NCBI GenBank assembly: GCA_947462335.1
Contig: OX381710.1
Span: 4,402,001 to 4,466,000, forward strand
Source: Harmothoe impar
Lineage: Eukaryota; Annelida; Polychaeta; Phyllodocida; Polynoidae
Length of the DNA: 64,000 bases
Reading direction: 5' to 3'
Shown: positions 44,168 through 56,885 of the stretch, one piece after another
How the letters are laid out: each line of letters opens with the position of its first letter
How positions within the stretch are numbered: position 1 is the first letter of the stretch
Program-made: the position numbers and the translations under genes
Notes under the pieces: model-generated
What the model was told of the DNA's origin: nothing
What the model saw: only the letters and a program-made list of their open reading frames with translations
Database searches by the model: none

Positions 44168-44400
44168 CTCTTTGCTCCCTTCGCTCATCTTGCTCTCTTC
44201 GCTCCCTTCGCTACCTTGGTGCCCTTTGCTCCCTTCGCTCCTTTGGCGCCCTTAGCTCCCTTAACTACTTTGGCACCCTACACTCACTTTGCTCCCTTCG
44301 CCTTCCTGCCTCCCTGCCTCCCTGCCTCCCTGCCTCCCTGCCTCCATTCCTTCCCTTCCTTCACTCCCCTCCCCCCATCTCCCTCCACTCCCTTTGCTCA
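44168..44400 (+). repeat. GCTCCCTTC minisatellite and CCTGCCTC microsatellite
   Basis: Degenerate 9-10 bp units of GCTCCCTTCGCT/GCACCCTTAGC to about 44,300 pass into CCTGCCTC repeats and a mixed C/T tract. The Ala/Pro/Leu open frame across them is an artefact. Confidence 0.75.
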
Positions 44401-44555
44401 AACACTCTCCTCTGTGTGACAGATTGTGATGTTTCTATCTTCATCACGCTCAAAAAGCCCTTGTACAGCGTTGTATTGAAGGCACTGTCCGCGGCCTGAT
44501 TTAAATACTCTCTTCACTCCCTTAGTCCCCTTTGCCCCTTCACTCCCTTCCCTCC

Positions 44556-44742
44556 CTAAAGAGCCTGGTAGACTGGTGGCATCTGCCGCATGGCTTGTCA
44601 CAGCAAAAGGTATTATTGTCAGCTTTTGCTGCAGCAAGAAGTTGCGACAAGCTGCAGCAAATCTTTACCCTGTTACGCTAGCTGCATCTGCTGCATAGGC
44701 AAGTTCTGCGTCAGATGCCGCTAGTGTAACAGGCCCTTTAGC
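44556..44742. mobile_element. Palindromic element, GGGCCTGTTACACTAG ends, copy 2
   Basis: Closes with GCCGCTAGTGTAACAGGCCC and shares TTTTGCTGCAGCAAG and TTTACCCTGTTAC with copy 1. The left terminus is mutated (GAGCCTGGTAGACTGGTGGC). Confidence 0.65.
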
Positions 44743-44889
44743 AACATGCTATCCTTAATGGCTTACGTCATCTTCCCTGTGTGACAGATTGTGATGTTTC
44801 TATCTTCATCACGTTGATAAAGCCCCTGTACAGCTCTGTATTGAAGGTACTGTACGCGCCCTGATGTAGACGGATGCAGCCGTACCACA

Positions 44890-45520
44890 CCTCATCTCCC
44901 TCCTCTCTGACCTCCGCCCTCTGCCGCTAAATAAAGCTGATATAGCTGCAGTAATGGCCTCAACACATCTGTACTTGTTAGGAACATAGGGATTGGCCTT
45001 GTTTAGTCACAGAGCCTGACACCATGGTTAATAATTCAGACGATCCCTGAATAATTTAATTGAGCTGAAAGTGCAATTGCAAACAAGCGTTAAGTAGATG
45101 GATACCATGTTATTGACTCTACTGTATCATGGAAACATTTAATATTACTCTATACATGATTGCCTCTATTCTCACATAAATCCATGGAAAATGTAGGCCG
45201 TCTAAAATCAAATAGAAGATATTTGAAACAGAGAAAAACATTTCTTCATTGTACAGTAGATACAATATTGCATTCAAATGTTGCAAGACCAGCAAACCAT
45301 ATCTATGGTTGAATGGCAGTTTGATGAAATCCAATGCAATCATATTTATGGTCTTTGCCAATGCAAATCTCATATAAATTTATATCTCCTAATAACCTAA
45401 CCTTTATTTGTTATGATCATCATATTGTCTCGCAGGCCATTTCCTCGAAATTTGAAATTGAACTGGGGTCGGCCCTGGTTTTCTTGGCATGGTCAGTCTA
45501 CATAAAAACCACCAATCAGA
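44890..45520. other. Non-coding, nothing recognised
   Basis: AT-rich; only composition-driven short frames. Confidence 0.4.
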
Positions 45521-45523
45521 GGC

Positions 45524-45834
45524 TAAGGCCAAAAAAAAAGAAGGTTTGTTTCAGGTCACCCGACCGACCCTATCTAAACAGGGCCGACCCTACGTTTTTT
45601 TATGCAATTTTGAAGACATTTTTATATTTTTAAGCTTTTTTTGGGGTCTAATTTAGGTTAACAAATTTACTGAAAACAATATTCCCATTTTTATAGTTTT
45701 TAGCCGACTTTAGGGTATCTAGAGGAGGTTTTAAAACAAACAAAAAAGTAAAAAAAAGAGACAAATTCGACCTACCGACCCTAGTGTTTCTCCCCATGTT
45801 ACCTGAAACAAAACTTTTTTTTAATTTGGCCTTA
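45524..45834. mobile_element. TAAGGCC-family short inverted-repeat element, best copy
   Basis: TAAGGCCAAAAAAAAAG opens and TTTGGCCTTA closes the element (311 bp). Subterminal TTTCAGGTCAC and GTTACCTGAAAC are also inverted, as are ACCGACCCTA motifs. It is non-coding. I recall this family as abundant in amphioxus, which supports the host assignment. Confidence 0.8.
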
Positions 45835-46850
45835 GAGAAGAAAGATGAGGTGGTTAGTGAGGGGAGCGGTTGTATTTGGGAGTCAATATGGCCGCTCGGC
45901 GGGCTGACAGAAGGTATCAATATTCAGTATTGGTGTCTCGGTAAAGGTCACCGCTTTGTTTTTCGGTTCTCCACAAGGCCTACTTAACGGCACCGCTCTG
46001 AATATTATTATGTTCACCTCAAAATATGCACTTAAGAGAATGGAGTTAGATATATTTGGAATTCATACCAAACTCATTGATCAGTGGGCAGTTTTACAAG
46101 CAGGATATACAATTAATTGTTGAATAAGTGTTTCTATATTAGGACTTTTAAATTGTTTATAAACAGTAAGACCAACATTTTGGTTGTATCAATTTTATAC
46201 TGCTTATAAAAAGTGTTTCAAAAAGCTCACAATGCATATTCACTTGCAGCTTAAACCATGACTGCTGATATTTTCCTTATAGATTTATTGCCTTACTTCG
46301 TATTAAAATATGTGTCACAATACACAAATAAATCCCTGAAAATATAATCATACAGAGGTAAATGAAATTTCTTGCATTTGAAAGAGTACATCGTGTAAAA
46401 TGTTTATACAAGAAATTGTACAAATCCTTGCTTTCTTTAATTGACAAAAACACGAACACAATCTAATGACCAGAGTTAAAACTAACGTTTTAAGCAAACT
46501 CCACTGAACTTTTTAAAATACACAGGGAGGGGAAATGGTTGTCTTGTTGACTTTAATTGTGAAGCATTCATTGGGAACCGAACACGGTCCCTCAAAGTAC
46601 TATGTAGCTACAGGCCCATACATAAAGAAAGGGTGTCCTTTTCAAAATAAAATTGTGTTTATGTTGGTTTCTAACAGAATCCACATGATATCGCCTGGAG
46701 AAGATTTATTTGCAAGCAACTCATATCAGGAGATTCACTGGATAATTATTTCTAGAAATATTAGAATGCCTCAATTTGGAACGTCATCCTTTATTTATGC
46801 ATTTATCTATAATAGTACTGGTGTAACAACTCGTGATACTCTGTGACACG
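45835..46850. other. Non-coding, nothing recognised
   Basis: AT-rich sequence; no frame, RNA or repeat I can support. Confidence 0.4.
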
Positions 46851-46854
46851 TGTT

Positions 46855-47095
46855 GGCACATTTACCCGTTGATGACCTTTGTCGTCATGATGCATCCACG
46901 CAGCTGTGGCCAGTAACGTTATGAAGCAGCATATATGAATGCGTCATGCAGACCCTACATGATATCATGGTTGATACTGCATCGATGCAGTGCATCAATG
47001 CAGTATCATTAGTTTACTTTCCATCGCTGCTTTTCTGCATCATGACAACACATCTTGCGTGGGTGCAAAATACCATTCTACTATTAAAGGGTCAA
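46855..47095. mobile_element. TTAA palindromic element, copy 10, diverged
   Basis: Contains GTCGTCATGATGCATCCACG, GCGTCATGCAGACC and a near-perfect stem (arms of 17 bp, 16 paired, at about 46,975-47,010). A TTAAAGGGTCAA end follows at about 47,080-47,095. The left end is a weak TTTACCCGTTGATGACC. Confidence 0.5.
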
Positions 47096-47579
47096 CATGT
47101 CTTGAATTGCACTGCCAAGCTTGTCCCCCTTGGATTGTCGATGGAGGTTGCCTTAGGGCCAGCCAGAATCATACCTACAGGGCTGTATGTGGCTCAATTG
47201 AGCAGACGCTCCTACTGTGAGTGTAAGTCAGATATGATACGCATGACTAGCTGCATGAGTGTTGTAAGCCTTGCACAATGGTAAGTATTTACGTTTGGTA
47301 CCTTGGACAATTACCCTGTCCTTGGTTTATTGCACTTTTACAGCAAGTCACTTGTATCATATTTACCACGTACAGTTATCTTCCTTTTAGTCTATAGCAG
47401 TTGTATTCACTGGCTGCACATGTAGACTCCAGAATCAAATGTTTTTCTAAAGTGACATGCTCTATTGCAATTTACAATTTATGACCAATAGCAGGACCTA
47501 TACATGCAATATTTGCATATACAATCCTCCAGAAAATTGTACCATATAAGCCATATAAGCCCCGAATGGAACAAATGGC

Positions 47580-47668
47580 CAGCAGGTGTTTTTGTGCCTG
47601 GTGTGGGTGGTGATACACATTAGTCTTGGAGTGCCTCCAAAGTCCACCCTGTGATTGGTGCATGTATC
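47580..47668 (-). repeat. 3.2 kb repeat family, copy 3 (inverted), module e
   Basis: The opposite strand of CAGCAGGTGTTTTTGTGCC and ACACATTAGTCTTGGAG equals module e at 8,930-9,060. Confidence 0.55.
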
Positions 47669-47698
47669 AAAGTCAGCCGGTACTAAGGCGATGCGACT

Positions 47699-47719
47699 AC
47701 CCCCCCCCCCCCCCCCCCG
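47699..47719 (+). repeat. C homopolymer run
   Basis: About eighteen consecutive C. Length is likely polymorphic or assembly-uncertain. Confidence 0.85.
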
Positions 47720-48235
47720 GCATCACAGACAAGGACTTGTCACTCTCATCCTGTTACTCTTTCTACAGCCATCATACCAGGTCTTCTCTGTTATTCCTAT
47801 TTCTCCTCCATTTTATAAACCTTAGTCCCCTTTCACTAGCTTTATCTTTGCCCCTCTTTATATGTCTGTTTTGATACATTTTTTCCCGGTTTCTCTTTAA
47901 ATTTTCTTTTATCTGCAATTTGTTTTTGCATTGCAGCTCTGGCATGTATGTATCATCTACACAAATGCATATATACCATATCCGCCTGTTTTTAGCATAC
48001 CTGCGCTTATATATTTCATCCTCCTCTTTACCCTTTGTTTATGCAGGACATGCCCTTATTCGAGATTCAGTTTTAGCGCTTAAGACCTTTTTTATACACT
48101 CTTCTACCCTGTGCTAAAACGGGACATTCGCTAGTTTGAGTACCTGTGCTAAAACGGGTGGATACGGTAAGTATGATATTTAGCAAACAAATCCTACCTA
48201 CCAGATTACATCTATGGTGCATTTCTGTGAGATTT
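47720..48235. other. Non-coding; short CTGTGCTAAAACGGG repeat
   Basis: CTGTGCTAAAACGGG occurs twice (48,109 and 48,145). Otherwise T-rich sequence without features. Confidence 0.45.
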
Positions 48236-48239
48236 CCTT

Positions 48240-48460
48240 GATGCCAGGCACTCTCATGTTAGAGCATGCATGCCTTAGCTGAGTACCACAAAGTACAAAA
48301 GCCTTATTACATTACACTGCTCCGGAGTTGCCTAAAGTATGGACCTCTGGACTGGATGGACAGGGAATCCATTTTGGAAACCCAAATTGGCAATTGTGGT
48401 CCTGGCCTGTCCCAAGGGGGTGATAGAGGAAGGCCTTGTACCTATTTAACATTAACTACT
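48240..48460 (-). repeat. 3.2 kb repeat family, copy 3 (inverted), module d
   Basis: Carries the inverse of GGTTTCCAAAATGGATTCCC and of the TCTATCACCC stretch in module d of copy 1. The downstream ACTCCGGAGCAG-like sequence is also collinear with 8,300-8,320. Confidence 0.6.
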
Positions 48461-49269
48461 CTATATGAACACCTGACTGTCTACTATGGCTGTCTGTTTA
48501 TTTTTGAAAGTAATGATACAATTATTAACAACACCTGTTATCTGGCCATCAAATAACTATGGATGCCAGAGAAAGATTGTGGAAAATATGATAACATGAT
48601 GTGGAACATGTTAACCAAGAATTCTGAAAGTTTTCATTTGAACAGTTCACAATACAATCAAAGCCTTCACCTGGATTGCTTGGTGATTAAATTGTTCTCA
48701 GTTCACATGATCCTTGCATTTTATTTTGACTTGTTTTACCTTGAAACTAACAACATCCGGAGGGAACATCAATAAGAGTAGAATGAATCATTTATAGGTT
48801 ACAAATTTGTATCCTGAATTGAAACAGTTACCTTGATGCAAAGTCATGTGGGACTCATTATGAGCAAACATTATGAAAAGATGTGGACTTTTATTGAGCA
48901 ATAATTCAGAACAATGCACCATCATCTTTAAATCACGAGTATAGTTGAGTTGGTAGTTGTGTGCAATCCTAATTGTACATGCCATAGTTATCTGCATCAT
49001 ACTGTTAATTGTCAAGGTGGTCAAATTGAGATGGTGCATTCAAGACAATCAATCTACTTCAATAAACTAAGATGTAGGGTTAGCTGGAGTAGTAGTACTT
49101 GTAAGATTAGCAGTAATAACATGTTAAAGCATGAATCTTTTATCAACCATGTATATATACTGGTAACAGAAGTGGTAAGCATCAGCACTTTTTCCAACCC
49201 TGTGGTTCTACTAGCAGCAAAAGGAGAAAGGCTTCAAGAGTTGAAGGCATCTTTATCTTCCCTCCATGA

Positions 49270-49515
49270 TTAAATTACCAGTTCTAAGCTCAAGGACTAT
49301 TCAGTTACCTTCACCCACCACCAGGGTGCACTGTTTAATAGACAGGCTCATGTACAACCAGACTGAAGGTTTAGCAGATGAGAAGGCCCTTGGGATACAA
49401 TGGTTAAATATGGCCACCTTCTACAACAAATGAGATCCAGGCTGGCTAGCGCTGAAATGGGTCTTTGCCTCCCTGGAGCCTGGCTAAAACTCCCTGTTCT
49501 ACAGTCAGGGCGTCT
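49270..49515 (-). repeat. 3.2 kb repeat family, copy 3 (inverted), module c
   Basis: The opposite strand matches 20,620-20,860 over about 240 bp, including GGCCATATTTAACCA and AAGGGCCTTCTCATCTG. Confidence 0.65.
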
Positions 49516-49899
49516 TCTGGTGCTTAGAGTAGTCTTAGAAGGTCTTGGAGGGAAATGTGATATTCTGCCAACCTTACAAAGACATCTTTAGTAGGTGACA
49601 CAGAAACAGGAATCCAACAGGGATAAGGGGAATAGTTTTTTCCCCAAGTGAGGAGGGTAAACGCAAATATAAAATAAGATTGACAAATCATAGAAAAGTG
49701 ACCTGCAGTTTCTACCACAGGTAAAGGAAAAATCAATGATAAGGAGAATAGTTTACAAGCCAACCAAAGGGATTTGGAGGCAAATGTTGAAGAAAAAACA
49801 TACATGAAAAAATCAACTGTAAGAATAGGCAGGCACAATATGCTACAGAATATCCCATAACTTGCTGACCCTAACACATTAATGAAATATAGTCAGATA

Positions 49900-50170
49900 C
49901 TATTCGACATTTGTCCTGACGGATTGAGAATACCTTATTTATATCAGTGATCATGATTAAAGAGGTGGATGAATCTCAACCATTACTAGCCAGTAACTTT
50001 GTGGGTCGAATCTTAATTTAACAGCAATTCAAATTACCATGATTTTGTCAGGATGGAGAATCATGAAGCCTTCATTGGCCATTAATCCTGACAGAAATGA
50101 TTGCAGTGTTAAAGGTTAATTAGGGTAATTTACAGACTCCTGCCTTTTCTTTATTTTTATTTTTTTGTCA
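49900..50170 (-). repeat. 3.2 kb repeat family, copy 3 (inverted), module b
   Basis: Holds the inverse of AATTACCCTAATTA plus the inverted CCTGAC...CATTGG...CCTGAC layout of module b. It is more diverged than copies 1 and 2 are from each other. Confidence 0.55.
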
Positions 50171-50539
50171 ATGATTGTTTCAATGGAGGAAATTCGAATC
50201 ATTTCATAGTGTAACTGGGAATGACTAAGCGCACGAGGTACATGTATCTGCATCATCTTCTGTATGACCTGTAAGTAATTATTGGTAATACACTGATTAA
50301 TTGATTTGGTCCTTTATTTATTAATGAGTTCCATATTGTTGAAGCACTTAGAGGAGATTGTCCAAGGTCATCTTTAGAACAAGTTCAAATTTTACAATTA
50401 GAGTTTTGGAAGATCCACTTCATGTGATTTTCTTTGACACACAAATTATGCTCATGGTTTTTAATATTTCAATATAAAGCTTATAATGTTAGCAAATAAG
50501 TTATCCTGTAAAGTAAATTGACATAATTTAATCAGGTTA

Positions 50540-50765
50540 GCCAAAACAAATGCAAAAACTATTGATAAAGCTATTCTTTATACAGAAAATGAATGGTTCT
50601 CACGCCTATACTCTACCAGGAAAACACAGGAGAAAGATCACTTGTCCCGCTAGTAGGACGGTTTCTAATTTATCACCCTACACCCTCTGTGCCGTTGCTA
50701 TAACAACCTAACACTTGCCTGGCTCCGTTGCCTTGTTGTTCCGCTTTCCGATAAAACCACCAGGA
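50540..50765 (-). repeat. 3.2 kb repeat family, copy 3 (inverted), module a
   Basis: TAATTTATCACCCTACACCC followed by GTGC and GCTATAACAACCTAACACTTG is the inverse of module a. A second short fragment (CTAACACTTGCCTGCCTCC, 51,122-51,140) follows 0.4 kb further on. Confidence 0.65.
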
Positions 50766-50769
50766 CAGT

Positions 50770-51460
50770 GGCCTAGTCCGATGATTAAGGCTCAAAAATA
50801 GATTTTGATAAGAATGAACCAGAATATTCAATATGGCCATACTTCATGTTCTACCTAATTTATTAAACAATACTCTCCTTAATTCAGCTTAAATATAGGT
50901 TTTATGCTCAATTCAAGACTTTGGAATGCATGCTATAAGTCCACCCATTGAAAAATACACTGTGAAAGGCTTTACTTGTGTCCATGGGTCCCTCTTAATT
51001 GCCTCTTATTGCCCATCAATGATATTTCATTGTGCCCCATCCTCCAAATATGATATTATAATGACGTTTCGAACACATTTAAGTAGAATTTAAAATATGG
51101 AAGAAATCAGACCATGCCACTCTAACACTTGCCTGCCTCCTTGGCCGTATTGTTCCACTTTCCGGTAAAACCATTAGCACATTATCTTGCCAAACACACC
51201 CAGCTTCATGACACAATACAATTAACCTGTTTACTTTGAATGATATTGGTAGGTCTTTAAAACCAGGTATTGGCTAAAGGCTTTCCAGGACTGTTATTTC
51301 AACAGGCTAATAACTTAACAACCCGTCTAATATAATACTTTCAGATTAACATTTTGTGAAATGTTATGATGTATAATATGTGATAGTGTGTCATTTATTG
51401 TCATACGTTGTCAACTTAACGCACGTGGATGGAGTCAGATTGTTGCCATACGTAATTGTT
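50770..51460. other. Non-coding; one module-a fragment
   Basis: AT-rich. Apart from the module-a-like fragment at about 51,115-51,180 nothing was recognised. Confidence 0.4.
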
Positions 51461-52170
51461 GAAATACATATCGAGGGTCGATAACCAAAAGGTCTTATAT
51501 AGCATTTTTGCTGATTTTCATATTTCATATTGACTAGAATCTCCTTTCAATTCCGCATCATCTCATGTTTTCTGCTAAGCTATACGATAGTTTATTATAA
51601 TTTTATAGTGTGTGAAAAAAAGTAGTATCTCAAATGCCTTCCATTCTAGTTGGAGCCAATATGATGTATCTTCAGATGGGACCTATTGGTCTTATGTTTA
51701 CAAGTTAATTAATTTCTTATAATATGTACCAGTATGTCCTATCTTGTAATAAGATGTTTTGGCACTATGGCACTATCACTGATGAACAAATTTCATTGAG
51801 GCAAAAAGGTCCTATCTTGCAATAAGATGTTTTGGTACTATGGCATTAGCTATTAAGAACCAATTTCATTGAGGCAAAAGGTCCTATCTTGTAATAAGAT
51901 ATTTTGGTACTAAGATATTAGCTATTAAGAAGAAATTTGATTGAGGCAAAAGGTCTTATCTCAAGATAAGTCCTGTGGGCTATGTATTTCCCGGTATATA
52001 TTTATAGACCAAGAAGAACTATCTCAAGATAGGTCCAATGGACTAGTCACATTCTGGTATACATTTCTGATTCAAATGGTCATATCTTGAGATAGACCCC
52101 AAGGGATGAGCATTGTCTCAATATACATGACTAATCCAAAAGGTTGTATCTCAGAATTCTTACTTCTATT
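51461..52170 (+). repeat. Left arm of the 12.5 kb inverted locus: AAAAGGTC array
   Basis: Begins ACATATCGAGGGTCGATAAC followed by CAAAAGGTCTTA, which reappears inverted at 63,905-63,945. Inside, AAAAGGTCCTATCTTG(C/T)AAT repeats at 72-73 bp (51,738, 51,811, 51,883). Looser units with ATCTCAAGATA(A/G)GTCC follow to about 52,160. Many units contain self-complementary ATCTTG/CAAGAT. Confidence 0.7.
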
Positions 52171-52187
52171 TTTATTCTTGATGTTGT

Positions 52188-52300
52188 CATTAACCCTTTG
52201 TGGCCTAGCATAAGCTACAGTTGATGCCATGGCTGGCTAAGAATCAATTATAGTTCATGCCATGGCTGACTAAGCATTAGCTATGGTGAGCAAAGGCTTA
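52188..52300 (+). repeat. ~50 bp tandem repeat (GATGCCATGGCTGGCTAAG)
   Basis: GATGCCATGGCTGGCTAAG and CATGCCATGGCTGACTAAGC occur about 50 bp apart. They follow TTAACCCTTTGTGG, an end resembling the TTAA palindromic family. Confidence 0.55.
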
Positions 52301-52384
52301 ACCCAGGGAATGTTCCTGTAAAAATGCACAGCCCCTACAGCTACTCGGTAATATACCAGCAAAATGGCTTGAAAAGCTCTTACT

Positions 52385-53301
52385 AGTGGCTTATACCTCT
52401 TGATATGAGGGACAAGGGATTCCCAGAAGGATGCCCTAGGAAGCCAATACAAGGAGCTGAAGAAACACAGAGGAGTTGCACGGACCATCTACACCCCCAA
52501 ATACTCCTAGGTAGCTTGGGTAAGCCTATAGTAGAGGCAAATTACAACCAGAAGCCCAAGGACCTCCAGAATGGTAAGAGTCCATATGAGGGACAAGAAG
52601 TTACTAGAAAGGTAAAAGAAGCCCGTGAGCGGGGCCCAAGACTGAAGGATAGGAATAAAGCCTATAATTATGGGCCTAAGATCCAAAGAATGATTAGACA
52701 AGTCCATATGAGGTACCAAAATCCACTAGAAAGGTTGAATAAGCTCATATAAGGGGCCCCAAGTACCAATAGAATGATTAGACATGAGAGACCAAAGGCC
52801 AATAGAAAGGCTGAACAAGTCTGTGTAAGCGGCAAGAGATCCACTTAATGGAATTAAAGAGCCATCCGTGGGCCAGAATACTTACAGAATAATTTGACAA
52901 GCCTATATGAGAGTCCAAATGCCACTAGAAAAGCTAATCTAGCCCAAATAAGAGGCCTCAGGCCCACATAAAGGTTATACAAGCCTATATGAGAGACCAA
53001 AGACCACTAAAATGGTTTTGAAAAGCCATATGAGGGTTAAATACCCCCAGTATGTTTACCAAAGAAGGACCAAAGATGCCCAGAATGATTAGACAGGTCC
53101 ATATGAGGTACCAGAGGTCACTAGAAAGGTTGATTAAGCCCATATAAGGGACCCGAGACCTACAGAGAGGAGTTAACTGCCTATAGGAAGGGCTAAATGT
53201 GTACAGAAAGGTAAGACAAGACCATATGAGGTGCCAAAGACCACTAAAAGTGATTTACAAGTCCATATGAGGTACTAAAGGCCACTAGAAAGGTTGAATA
53301 A
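52385..53301 (+). repeat. 41 bp satellite, left block
   Basis: Diverged units close to CCAAAGACCACTAGAAAGGT plus TGA...AAGCCCATATGAGGGA. The block is cut at 53,301 by the 4,084 bp element and resumes at 57,386 in the same phase. Short open frames here (for example 52,405-52,752) follow from units lacking stops and are not genes. Confidence 0.8.
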
Positions 53302-54614
53302 GGGAGTGTTCATTTTTTAACAACAGGGGGGGGGTGGTGAGTTTTCGTTTTGACACGTAAGTTATTTTGCGCCCCCCCCTCGGCAAGGGCCAAATTAAAA
53401 TCCGCCCCCCCCCTCAGGAGGGGCTGAGTTATTTTGCGCCCCCCCCCCTTTCAATTTTTCTGCATCAATTTGTGCTGTTTCGTGTCAGAGCTACCTAGAA
53501 ATGAATCTATATTTCATATATAGGATATAGTCAAAGACCAAGGAGGATAAGCGTATAGCGTAAGACGGGGCTCTGCGCGACGTTCCCATTGGTTTAGCAT
53601 TGTGACTGGGTTCTCGGGGCTACTTTTGAGGCCCAGGGCGCCAGTGTGCCGTGAGGGTGTAGGCGAGCGGCCCTCCCATAGGCCTCAGTGCTGAAACATG
53701 CGCTATTCAGAAGCTATTTAAAAATAATAATCGTGGGAATTAGAAAATAATTTGACCATGACTGGATAGATAAAGACTTGGATTTGCTTATTCTTAAGAT
53801 TTAATTTCACCAGAGTGGATTATATAGCCAGGGGAACCTCCGGTAGATCATGAAACTTTGACAATTTGAGCTATTTTCAGCGGAAATCCCGGAACTCGGC
53901 GAGGGGAGGACCCATGTCAATCCTATCAAAATCATCATTTCTAATCCATTCCCGACTTCCATATTGTAGCATGCTATCAAGAATTACCTATTAATGACTC
54001 GTATATAGTTTAATTTGCTGTGGTTAGCCCAGTTTAGCCGTACTGACAGTGGAAAGTGAAGTGAGGAGGATGCGCCTACAACCCTTCGCGTAGCCATGCG
54101 TAGACTTCACGGGAGGCACAATGGGGGGCAAAATATCCAACGTACCTGTTGAATCGCCAATTCTCATGGCTACATTTCAACCTTTTGGCAAAAAATTTCT
54201 AAAGAATCGCAAACTATAGGTCCATATCTATCTAACAGTGGTAGGATCATTTCAGAATTCGAAGGATTACTATTTTAAAATAGCCTCTGAAAACGGGCCC
54301 TTTAGCACTACGGCCTATGGGAGCTCGCGTTCTACACCCTGGTGCAAGCTGGCCTGTCTCGCATATGTAACGCGCTTTCGGCGGGTCAATCTCTCGTTAC
54401 CAATAATCGCTAACTGCGCTCTCTCATACTAGTTATTATTGCTCTCTGATATAGTTACAATTCCTATCCAGTCTTGTGTCTTACAGATTGAGAGTGGATA
54501 CATTTTATCCTCTTGTAAACAGATCAAATAGTAGCCGCTGGCCAAGGATCGCCGGTCCGTCATCGGCTTGAAACCAGGACCTAACCCTGCTGAGTTTTGT
54601 ACGCAAATGACGTC

Positions 54615-54790
54615 GTGGGTTCAGTGCGGCTTTAAGACAGACTTATTTTAGGATATATTTTCCCGAACTAGGTGGTCGTCTTAAAGGCCTGGCTTTCTAA
54701 TGGGTTTAAAGAGAAAACCTTTTACAGTTCTTTCTCATACAAGGGGGTCGTCTTAAAGGTGAGGTTGTCTTAAGGGAGGGTTTTATGGTA
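54615..54790 (-). mobile_element. Pogo-like short element nested inside the 4,084 bp element
   Basis: On the minus strand it begins TACCATAAAACCCTCCCTTA followed by AGACAACC, the same opening as the 4,290-4,516 element. Internal GTCGTCTTAAAGG repeats occur. The far end (CTTTAAGACAGAC) is less clear. Confidence 0.45.
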
Positions 54791-55689
54791 AATATCTTTA
54801 CAGAAATGGCCATTAAATACACACATTGCAAGTTTTAATTTTGATCTATGGATTCATCAGATTTAAGTGAATATTACTATATTAGGGACACAGTATCTAC
54901 CCGGCTGCCAGGAAATCATAATCATACTCAGAGTGCAGTGCCTCAGAAGGGGGTCAGAGGGCATATCCGTCTCCTAGCTGAATCAGAATCTAGAAGTCAA
55001 ATGGTGTATTCATGTGCATTTTTGAAAGCTTTATAGGAATAGCTGGTTGAATCCTGGCTGGATTGTACACCCACAAGTTGAGAATTCTGAATAACTATAA
55101 TGTTACTCAATACAATCTATTACTGTTCAGTATTATGTTCCATAAATGCCAACATTACAGGTCAATCATTCCTTGTAGGTATTGCTCTCAAGGTCAAATT
55201 TAAAAATGAATGGCCTTGATCTAAACCGGTGGCCTGGTCAACCAACAAGGTAGTTTAGTCCTAGTTTGAAACGAACAGTTGGTAACAACCTATCTCGTAT
55301 GATGAAGCACCCTGAGTAGATTTCATGATCCTTATTTTGGTTTCTATTGTTGTTTTTTGGAATAGGTTCATGTACTGAACTATAGGAGTATGATGCAAAC
55401 CACACTAACATTTCATCCAACATTTATTAGGCGCACAACAGTTCCCTTTTTTTAAATGGATAATATGTTCGATTCTAGTTGGAACTACTACAAAAAAAAA
55501 TTCTATTTTAGATGAGTAAATTGTTCCTCTACCTGCCAATCAAAGGGTGCATTGATAAGACGATTTTGTTGATGGGAATTCCGTAAATTTTGGAATATCA
55601 ATTTGGGGGATATCAATGGCATCCTTACTGAGTAGTAAATTCACAATTTCCTGAAGAGGCCAATATAGTGATGTTAAAGTATGTTACCT

Positions 55690-56885
55690 TTAGTACTGCA
55701 AGAAAAGGGCCGCAGTCAAACCAAGTGGGTTTGGTGCCATATCCAATAAAGTAAATTCTGAAGGTCTAGACTTGAAAGGGTGCATTCTGATTGATTTTGG
55801 CAGGGGTTTAGGGGTCTGTAGTTGCTGGGTTTTCGAGCCCCCATAGAGCAGGGCCAGACCCATATTGTCATCTATAGGCTGGGACAATTGTAAAAACTAG
55901 GTTCTTGTATAAGCATGAGGGTAACAGCCCGCCAAAATGAAGAGCCCCCCTGGTGCTTTATCGCGATAATATGGAAGTCCAATCTGCAGAAATCTTTGGC
56001 TAAGGCTTTGGAATATGTTGAAACTTGAAATAGTGAAATTTGGCACACAATATATTAAGCTCAGACCAGTATTCATCCTCTGTTGATGGTGCTGGAAATT
56101 CATTTTTTAAAAGGAAAGATTTTAGAAGGGCTAGACTTGAAATAGGGCGATCTAGTGTAGTCCTATTTTGGTAAACATGACTGTATAAAGGCTCAGATCT
56201 GGATTCCTCCTCAGTCAATGGCACTGGGACATAATTATTTTCAAGGGCTAAGTATTGAAGGTCTAGGCTTCAGTGTATTCAGCCCCTTTCTTTTTGAATG
56301 TGGAAAATTTTGAACATCCAGACTTGAAACCGTGCTATTTGGCACAGAATATATTAAGGCTCGGATTTAGATTCATCCTCATTTTATACATTTGAACAAC
56401 AAGTGAGGAAACAGTTTCATCTTCTGTAATTCTGGATAGCTTAGGATTGCACTGCAGATGTTTAAACTATTTAAATAACGAATAATTTGCATCAGCCTTC
56501 ATCTTTGGGACTGGGATCAAGGCTGCAGGGGCGGCGGAAGGTGGATAAAGTTGGGAGGGCCCAGGTCCCAAAACCTAATGGGTGTTTAGTAACAAATAGG
56601 AGTCTATTTAAGAATTTCCCCTTCAAATTGGTGCATAAAGAGTGGTTTGAATAATCGTTAGAGATTTTTGAGAATTTACACTTAATTCGATGTGTTCTTA
56701 TGGAGTTTGAGCTTGCCATTTGATAAAATTTTAGGAATTTTATCCTGAGATTAGTGTTTTCTTGGGGTTTCTGAGTTTGTTTCCCAAAAAGTTGGGGGCT
56801 GGGATATGAAGGAACACATTTTTTTTCTGGAAATTTTGAAGGTCTAGAATTAAAATGGTGCAATCTACTGTCTGTTTTCACACAT
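55690..56885 (-). repeat. Diverged ~110-200 bp repeats inside the 4,084 bp element
   Basis: GGTCTAGACTTGAAAGGGTG-like lines recur at about 55,765, 56,015, 56,125, 56,255, 56,310 and 56,835. Several are followed by TTTGGCACA(C/G)AATATATTAA and ATTCATCCTC. The reverse frames over them share an H/PF(K/N)SRPS(E/K)F pattern, explained by the repeat. Confidence 0.55.

Larger units (their letters stand above)
44080..44885 (-). repeat. Three diverged ~100 bp units (GTGATGTTTCTATCTTCATC)
   Basis: GTGATGTTTCTATCTTCATC followed by ACG...AAGCCC(C/T)TGTACA and ending at GCC(C/T)TGAT occurs at about 44,090-44,165, 44,428-44,503 and 44,788-44,865. On the minus strand each unit begins after ATCAG and keeps one frame open for ~25 codons. 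Differences between units are mostly at codon positions one and two, so coding constraint is not shown. Confidence 0.55.

Noticed and set aside
56492..56881. 129-codon minus-strand frame as a transposase for the 4,084 bp element
   Set aside because: It lacks any DDE-type motif and is built on the internal repeats of that element.
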